Part shown: positions 56,801 to 64,000 of the stretch, one piece after another
Numbering within the stretch: position 1 is the first letter of the stretch
Layout: each line of letters begins with the position of its first letter
Assembly: GCA_023055355.1 (NCBI GenBank)
Contig: JALJCS010000029.1
Location: forward strand, 5,818,001-5,882,000
DNA from: Agelaius tricolor
Lineage: Eukaryota; Chordata; Aves; Passeriformes; Icteridae
Direction of reading: 5' to 3'
DNA length: 64,000 bases
Notes under the pieces: model-generated
Seen by the model: only the letters and a program-made list of their open reading frames with translations
Databases searched by the model: none
Told to the model about the DNA's origin: nothing
Made by a program: the position numbers and the translations under genes

Positions 56801-57536
56801 CAGGGCCCCCCCCCTCCACCGGGCAAACCCCGCCGGAGCTCCCGGCTCCAAGCACGGCTCAGATTTAGGTCAGCCATCAGCAGCAGCTACAAAGCCAGGC
56901 AGCCAGAGCCCTGCGTGCCCGCCAGAAAAGAAAACAAAATAAAAATTAAAAGGAAGAGACGCTGTTTGAGGATGCAGGGAAACAGGCCAGAGGAGGAGGA
57001 GGAGGAATTGCTGCTGCTCACTGAGACAGCCTGGGGTGTGGAACTGAGCTCTGCCCTCCCTGTCCCCCTCCCCTGCTCTGGAAGCAGAATAACCCCGTTT
57101 AAATCTCCCACAGCTCTGTTGGTTATTTTGGGTGCAGCTTTTTTGGTGGCCAGGCTAGAGCTGGGCACTGTTAGAACACAAACTTGGCCCTTTAGAGCCT
57201 CCCAGCCAAGAGGGGTTTGTTACTACCTCAGTATGAACTTTAACAGTACTTCTCTGGGGGTTTTTCCACAAGAAATCCAACACTTGGAGTTTCAAAAGCA
57301 GGAAAACCCGAGGAGACTCTTACCTGCACCTTGATTTGACCTCAGCAGCAAACCTCCTCTGCATCTTTTTTATTCTTGCAAGATAAAGCAGACAAGCCAA
57401 GATCCCTTTCTGGGAGACTTAAGAAGGGAAGGGAAACCCAGAAACGAGGCAGGGGCAACGTGTTTGGGTTCAGGGGGCCCAGCTGAGCCTTGTTAGCCCT
57501 TGAGGAGCTCAAGCAGTTTGAGCTTGGCAGAGCCCC

Positions 57537-57546
57537 TATATAAAGG
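57537..57546 (+). promoter_or_regulatory. TATA box-like element on the strand opposite SORL1 (intron 1)
   Basis: TATATAAAGG in a GC-balanced setting. About 30 bases downstream begins a possible first exon (57567-57663) ending ATGCT just before GTAAGT. The arrangement suits a promoter, but there is no coding continuation I can support: splicing to the nearest acceptor near 57742 gives a stop after a few codons. Confidence 0.3.
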
Positions 57547-57939
57547 CAAACTGGGGGCAGGTGAGGTTTGGCTCCCTGGCAGGAGGGAGAAGAGCTCAGC
57601 AGGAAGGGTTGGAGCAGCTCTTACTAGAGGGTGTAAAGCAGGAGAAAGCAACACAAGGATGCTGTAAGTCTCCCAGGAAGGGGTTGTACGGCATTGGTTG
57701 GGTTTAGGAGCGTCACACTTTTGTTTTTTGCTGCCTTGCAGCCCTTCAGAGCTCTGAGGGGACCCAGGTGGCTCAGGGGAGCACCAAACAGGACCCCAGA
57801 GCCAGCAGCTGATGTCCCATTAACCAGGATGGGCTTTGGGGAGTAACTTTGGGATGAGGCTGCTGTTGGGGACCCTGCCCTGCTGCTGTGGCACTGTCAC
57901 AGCGTCCCCACCTCCCCTGGCAGGGGACAGCTGCCTGGG

Positions 57940-58150
57940 GAACTGGTGTAACCTCCTCCATTTGCCTAATGGAAACAGCATTTAGCATAAATTCCACTTA
58001 ATGGAGAAGTGTTTTGGTCTTTGCCAAGTGATTAAGTATATATGAAATATGCATGAAATTCTAATTTGCCCTCCTAATATGCAAGGTGCCAAATGAAGTC
58101 CAGGAGGGGAAAAGTGGAGCCAAGACACAGCAGAGGCTGTAATGGAGTCA
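57940..58150. other. AT-rich block with homeodomain/octamer-like motifs in intron 1
   Basis: Non-repetitive sequence with GCCTAATGG, AAATATGCATGAAATTCTAA and CCTCCTAATATGCAAGG in an otherwise GC-rich intron. Candidate enhancer by composition only. Confidence 0.3.
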
Positions 58151-59153
58151 ATGTTTCTGGCTTTGCTGTGAGTGTATTTCTTTGTTAACAGCACCTTCCA
58201 ACAAATGAATGCCCTGCAGGAATGGGATGGGACGAGGACAGCCCCAGAGGGGCCACCTGAGCCCAGGTATGAGCTCCTGGGATGCAGCTGGGGCCTGGGA
58301 GCTCCAGGTTGGGCTGGCAGAGGGAATTTCTGGGAGCTGAGGTGGAAGTGTTGCCCTGCTGAGCCTGGAGAAGCGATGGATGTCAGGAACTGAGTGCCCA
58401 GGGCTGGGACAGGAGCCCTGTCCATGCTCTCTGGCAGCTGAACTTCCAGCTTCCTTGCCTGTCTCATCCCTCTTAGTTGCCTGTGCCCAGATTTGGAGTT
58501 TGGAGAAGGATTTTGGTTGTGGAGGTGGCTCACCCCTGGCATGTGACAAATGTGAAAAATGCCAGCTTTGGGAGCTGGAGATGAGGGTTTGAATGCTTTC
58601 TTCCTGAGATAGGATGGTGGGGTAACTCTAAGAAGGGGTTTAGTCTTCAAGCTTTGGCTTACAAGACCAATGTTTTTATAAACTATTGGAGTTAATTAGA
58701 GTTTGAGCAGTTTATTCTCTAGGGTAGCTGCAAGGGGGAATAGAAGCAGGGTGATTGTGAAGCAGGTGAATGAGGCTGGTTGGCCAAAGATGGTGAATGG
58801 GTGCAGGCTGGCCAGGGGGTGGGTGACTGGCAGGGACAGCCCTTCCCTCTAAATGCCAGCCCCAGAGCCCCTGCTCCGTGAGGGAAGCCTGACTTGTCCC
58901 TGCAGCAATCCCACTGCTGCCTGTGGTGAGCTGCCAGCAGAAATCTCGTGTGCTGGTGACTTGTAACAGCAGTGACAAGTGACAGGACAGCACCAGGGGC
59001 TACCCTTGGTGTCCAGCAGGCCTGGGAGCTCGCTGTGTGTGTCCCTGGGTTTGCTTTGCTGAGGATTAATGCTCCAGCCCCAGGGCTGGCACTGCAGCTC
59101 AGGGTGGGTGCTCAGGATTCCTCGGGAGGAGATGAACTGGGACAGCTCAGGGC

Positions 59154-59533
59154 TGTCACATCTTTTATGAAAAACCCTTTCCTTAGGATTGTTCCTCCTG
59201 AGAAGCTGAGAGGCCTCAGGAACAAAATGCAAACAATGGTTATCTGCTGCTGTGGAATGCAACAGGTGCATTGGGATTGGGCTCATGTGGTTGTTTCTAA
59301 TTAATGGCCAATCACAGCCCAGCTGGCTCGGACAGAGAGCTGAGCCAAAAGCCTTTGCTATCATTCCTTCTTTTTCTATTCTTAGCCAGCCTTCTGAAGA
59401 AATCCTTTTTTTCTATTCTTTTAGTATAGTTTCAATATAATATATATCATAAAATAATAAATCAGCCTTCTGAACCATGGAGTCAGATCCTTGTCTCTTC
59501 CCTCATCCTCAGACCCCGGTGAACACAGTCACA
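59154..59533 (+). mobile_element. Solo LTR (family A), target duplication CAGGGC (intron 1)
   Basis: Begins TGTCACATCTTTTATG and ends CAGTCACA; CAGGGC at 59148-59153 and 59534-59539. Antisense to SORL1. Confidence 0.9.
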
Positions 59534-59977
59534 CAGGGCTGCAAAACTGAGAGCAGAACAAAGATTCCAAGGGTCACCGGGGTGTTTTCCCATCCTCACA
59601 GTGACCTACAAACAAATGCAGTTCCTAGGGCATTTCTGAATAGTTAATGAGTTATCAGTGCTGTGTGATAAGCGAGGCTGGCAGAGAGCAAGGATCCTGA
59701 GCTACTCTGAAACCACCCAGGTGCTGCCATCAGCTCAGATCACAGCTCCAGAGCTGCCAGAACACATGTGGAGAAGGGGAATGGGTGAAATATTCTGACC
59801 CCAGTAGCTGGTGGGGCTGCAGAAGGGGTCAGAAGCTCGGGTAGCACAGGGTAGAACAAGAGAGGGCTCTCTGCCCGTGCTCCTCCTCATTCCAGCTCTC
59901 TGGAAGCTGCAGAGGACAAGTGCCAGGCCTTTGGTGCCCACTCCCTGTCTTCCCCCTGGCAGGGCTGGTGCAGGAGC

Positions 59978-60370
59978 CTGGTCCCAGAGTGCCAGGGGTG
60001 GCTCCCAGCAGGGTCCCAGAGTGCCAGGGGTGGCTCCCAGCAGAGTCCCAGAGTGCCAGGGGTGGCTCCTGTCCCTGGCAGAGTCCCAGAGTGCCAGAGA
60101 TGGCTCCTGTCCCCAGAACAGCCCCAGAGTGCCAGGGGTGGCTCCTGTCCCCAGAACAGCCCCAGAGTGCCAGGGGTGGCTCCTGTCCCTGGCAGGGTCC
60201 CAGAGTGCCAGGGGTGGCTCCCGCTCCCAGCAGAGTCCCAGAGTGCCAGGGGTGGCTCCTGTCCCCAGCCCCAGAGTGCCAGGGGTGGCTCCTGTCCCCA
60301 GAACAGCCCCAAGTGCCAGGGGTGGCTCCTGTCCCTGGCAGGGTCCCAGAGTGCCAGGGGTGGCTCTTTC
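59978..60370. repeat. 26-36-bp minisatellite, about 12 copies (intron 1)
   Basis: Units of AGAGTGCCAGGGGTGGCTCC followed by TGTCCCTGGCAGGGTCCC or TGTCCCCAGAACAGCCCC. It reads open in several frames on both strands, which is periodicity and not coding. Confidence 0.92.
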
Positions 60371-62104
60371 TCCCAGCACGCCGCGTTCCCTGCACGCTCC
60401 CACTAAAGCTCCATTTCTGCACCTTCTGCTCTGCTCCTGAGCATCTGCTGCCAGCCCTGCCAGGAGAGCTGGAAATGCAGCCTGTGCCTGCCGTGGAGCC
60501 GCTCGTGGCTCGGACTGAAAATGCCAGGGTCTGAAATCGTTGATATGAAACATGGGTGAGTCATTTCGCAGAGTGCCAGGCCCGGTGTTAATTTGGTTAA
60601 TACTGAAATCATCTGCTTGCAGGGCTGTTTTCTCCCTGCCACCACCAAGAGAGCTCTCCCCGAGCTGTTGTTTCCAGGAGAATGGGAAAGGGAGGGGAGG
60701 AGGAGGATTGGGGTCAGGGCAGGAATCCAGAAACAACCCCAGGAACAACCTCAATTGATAGAGGGGCAGGGATGTGATGGGAATGGAGGGTTCCCCAGCA
60801 GATTTGGCAATCTGATGAATTTTACTCCCCCATAACGAGGGAAGAAGGCTGCAGAAGAGGTCCAAAGTGTGCCATGAGCTTGGCATGGCAGCTCTGGAAA
60901 GCCTGAGCCATGCCCCTGGGACACCACAGCACTCACAGGATCTGTGAGGAATCTGCTGGAGGGGAAAAACAATGAATAAAACCACAAATACCTCTCTCAG
61001 CCATTAGGGTGCCAGGAGCAGGAACTGTGTGGCTTCCAGGGATCAAGCTGTGGCAAAAAGCAAATGCCAGGAGCACGGAAACCTTCTCAGGGTGGCCATG
61101 AAAGACCCAGCAATGGGAAGGAAGGTCTCCTAACACAGAGGAGGAGGAAAAGGACACGGCTGGGACAGGGCACCTCCAGAAGGTTAAAGTCTGATCTGGG
61201 AAGGCTCTGCCAGGCTGGCAAGGCAGGTCAAAATTGAGCATGGTTCCATTGTGATGGGGCATGACTGATGTCTGCGCTCCCAGGGCTGGATGGAGCCCGC
61301 CCTGCAGAGCAATCTCTGCCTCCCCTGGGAGCAGCAGGGCTCTCTGCCAGCTCTGCACGATGGAGAGGAGGTGATCTGAGCTCTCCCTCAGCACAGAAGG
61401 GTGGGCAGGGTCAAGGTCAGTGGTGGGCTGATGAGAGGTCAGGCCGTAGTGAATGGGCTGGAAATGATGAACACTCGGTGGCTTTCCCCAAAGGCAGGAT
61501 GGGTTATCATCAGGAAACGGGGAGGTTGGGAGCGAAAAGAGAGTTCTCCCCCAGAAAAATGATGTGAGGGCAGGCACTAACACTGGCTCGGGGGACAGGG
61601 AGGCACAGAGGTGACAGCACAGGGAGAGGCTCAAGCCCTGCAGCGACAGCAGAGAGGGGAATTGGCTGCCCCAGGAGCCACCAGCACTCAGAGAAGATGC
61701 CCTTTGTCCTAGCGTGGCTTAAGGCAAAGATTTCTTGTGAGCTGTGTGCTTTGGGGGGTGGCTTTGGATAAACCTTTTCCAAAGAAGGGGGAGGGATGCC
61801 TGCAGGCCAAGGTCAGAGATGTTTTAGCAGTGTGAATGCCCCCACAACTCCCCTCAGCACCCGCAGACCCAATCTGGGCTCCTGCCCCAGCATTTTTCCT
61901 GTCCCTGTGCCACAGCCACGACACAACAGCCTCTCCACACCCCTCCCATGGTCACCCCTCAGCCCAGCACACACAGGCACCCAGAGGGGCTGCTTTGCTC
62001 TCCTGTGTTTGTTGTATTCCCTGCGGTTTGGGGCTGGTTCACACCCAGCAGCCAGGATCAGTGTGGGATGGTGGAAATGGCAGATCCTGGAGCCAGGCCC
62101 TGTT

Positions 62105-62325
62105 TATGTAAGTTAGATATTAGGAAAAAGTATTTTACAGAAAGGGTGATAAAGTTCTGGAATGTTCTGCCCAGGGAGGTGGTGGAGTCCCCATCCCTGG
62201 GTGTGTTTAACAAAGCCTGGATGTGGCTCTGGGTGCCAGGGTTCAGTTGAGGGGTTGGGGCTGGGTTGGACTGGGTGATCTTTAGGGTCTCTTCCAACCC
62301 AGTGATTGTGTCAATTCTGTGTTGC
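62105..62325 (+). repeat. CR1 LINE 3' end (intron 1)
   Basis: AGATATTAGGAAAAAGTATT, GGGAGGTGGTGGAGTCCCCA, GTGTTTAACAAAGCCTGGAT and TCTCTTCCAACCCAGTGATT follow in CR1 order. Confidence 0.9.
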
Positions 62326-64000
62326 CAGGTCTGAGCTGGGCTGTGTGGGCAGGAGCACAAAGGCTGAGAGGGGACAGGAGGGCGAGTGCCAGCCCAGCCC
62401 CTGTGCTGGGGGCCAGCAGCTCGTGCCAGGAGGATGAGGTGCCACGCTTGGGGATGGGGTTCAGGGAGCCCTGCTGGCCCCAAGGGTGAAATTTTCTTGC
62501 CCTGGGGATGCTTCTCTGCTGCCAGTGGCATCCTGGAAAAGTCCTGTCTCGTGCCTGCTTCAAACAGTCTGTCCATTGTAACCCTCACCAACAATCCCAC
62601 AGAGGTGAGGGCTGTGCAAGGGAACAAAACCTGCTCTGTCTCGAAGCTGACAGACTCGAGTCAGGCATTTGGTCTCCTGATTGCTGCTGCTTTGGAATCA
62701 GAAAAAAACAAGGAGAAGCCACAAAGGGGGTTAAGCTGCTGGTCCTGTTATCTGGGGATGTTCCTGGGAAGTTTTGCTGCAGCCTGCCCAGCAAGGATGT
62801 GCTCAGCAGTGAGGGTCCAAATAAAAATATCCAAGTTACATCTTGTGCTTTGGTGTCCAAGGCAAGAGGGCTCTGAGCCTGTCCCTGACAGTGCTGAGTA
62901 AGCTGTGTTTGGCTCCTGAGGAGCTACAAAGGCTTTGGATGTTCTTGCCCTGCTCGTTTCCAGACAGAGCGATGCCTCCCTCCCTCTGCTCCCCTGATGA
63001 CATCAGCCCCACCAGCAGCAAACCCTGCTCTCCCCAGCCCCTGAGCTGAGCCTGGCCTCTCAGCTCTGCCCCCAGCCTGCTTCAGAGAGCCAGGGAAGGG
63101 CAGGGAGTTTTGGGGCATGAGCCAGAGCGTAGCATATGGCCAAGTGACCTGCCAAAGGCACGGGAGTGGGATGTGTCCCAGATCAGGGACTGCAGTGACA
63201 CCGCACGAGGATGCTGGCTCCAAGCACTGCCCCTTGTGCTGATGGCCCTGGCAGGGGAGTGCTTGGACTGCACTTTGATTTTCTGCTGCTGTTGGAGAGC
63301 CAGGGAGCTGGGGGAGGGGGGGTCACGGGGATTGTTGGGTGCTTGTGACCAGGCACGAGACCCCTGAGCACGGTGCTGCACGGCTTTTCCGGCTTGCCAG
63401 GCATTAGGAACTTGTGTGGTCAGGTCTGTAACGCAGCCCAGGGCACACAGGCTCCCTCTTGCCCCTTTTATTGAGGCAGAGCCCTGATTTGAAGCGCTGT
63501 GGCACTTGAGAGAACTCGGAAATGCTGTTTAGTGCTGAGCAACTCGTCCTGGTGACACACCTGGGCTATCAAATCTGTGTGTCCTGCCCCGCAGCAGAGG
63601 AAGGAACGGGTGCTGTGTGCTCTGCTGCCAGTGAGAGCAACTCCATTCCCCAGGCAAATCCCTCCTGGAAGCTCGAGGCAATGAGAAAATCCCCAACAGT
63701 GGCAAACTGTTGAACTCCCACTGCTTCCTATTAGTCCTGGTCTGGATTGTGACAGGGTCACTGCACCCTCCTGGGTCTGCAGCTCCTGTGCAGGTGACGG
63801 GGACATCCCTGCTGGAGCTGCTCTCTACCTGGCAGGATGGAAGGCACGGGGAGACAGAAGGGAAAGTGCCACCAATGTCTTGCCGTGGATGAGAGACAAG
63901 TGTCATGTTTTCTTCTAAAATGGGGTAGCTGTGTTATGCTAAAAACAGCCAAACGCTGAGGAGGTAGAGGAGGCGAAGCAGATTTTCAAGGGGAGGAGGA
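62326..64000. other. Intron 1 continuation, nothing recognised
   Basis: Mixed sequence to the window end. No CpG-rich first exon, signal-peptide frame or dibasic propeptide site that would fit SORL1 exon 1 was found on the minus strand. Confidence 0.5.

Noticed and set aside
56254..57334. Long frames on both strands in intron 1
   Set aside because: They cover a GC-rich minisatellite; repetitive Gly/Pro/Ser content with no domain.
59735..60985. Minus-strand open frame of 416 codons
   Set aside because: Its central part is the GTGCCAGGGGTGGCTCC minisatellite, open on both strands; the ends show no recognisable domain and no splice context.
55244..64000. SORL1 exon 1 (signal peptide, propeptide)
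   Set aside because: No minus-strand frame with a signal peptide, a dibasic cleavage site and a phase-0 donor was found; intron 1 probably continues past the window.

Overview
The window is vertebrate genomic DNA, almost certainly from a songbird (passerine). It contains one recognisable protein gene, SORL1 (sorLA/LR11 sorting receptor), on the minus strand. I could place 47 consecutive coding exons, corresponding to exons 2-48 of the 48-exon vertebrate gene, between 55243 and 10907. Every exon has a canonical acceptor and GT donor, and all join in one open frame of 6357 bases (2118 codons plus stop). Only exon 1 (signal peptide and propeptide) is missing; it should lie beyond position 64000. 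The bird assignment rests on compact introns, CR1 LINE 3' ends, many short solo LTRs and GC-rich minisatellites.

Layout: 1-6400 is intergenic sequence downstream of SORL1, with two adjacent minisatellites, a CR1-derived 49-bp array and one LTR. About 7870-10906 is 3' UTR or immediate downstream sequence. 10907-15920 encodes the tail, membrane helix and last FN3 domains. 15921-23741 holds the other FN3 exons. 25248-36017 holds eleven one-exon LDLR class A repeats. 36180-42571 holds the EGF module and the YWTD propeller. 42486-55243 holds the 10CC module and the VPS10 propeller (exon 16, 42486-42571, spans the join between the two). 55244-64000 is intron 1, with two minisatellites, one LTR, CR1 pieces and a possible promoter on the opposite strand.

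The protein is a type I membrane receptor that moves cargo (APP, Abeta, lipoprotein lipase and others) between Golgi, endosome and surface. The retromer motif, acidic cluster and GGA-binding C-terminus are all preserved.

The unusual content is in the introns. Four exon borders (exons 9, 28, 34, 37) carry tandem duplications that copy the exon edge or splice-site sequence into the intron, giving decoy splice sites; exon 9 has two frameshifted pseudo-exon copies. There are about sixteen solo LTRs, many with clean 6-bp target duplications, and 12 of the 14 inside the gene lie antisense to SORL1. I found no microbial, CRISPR or operon-like system.
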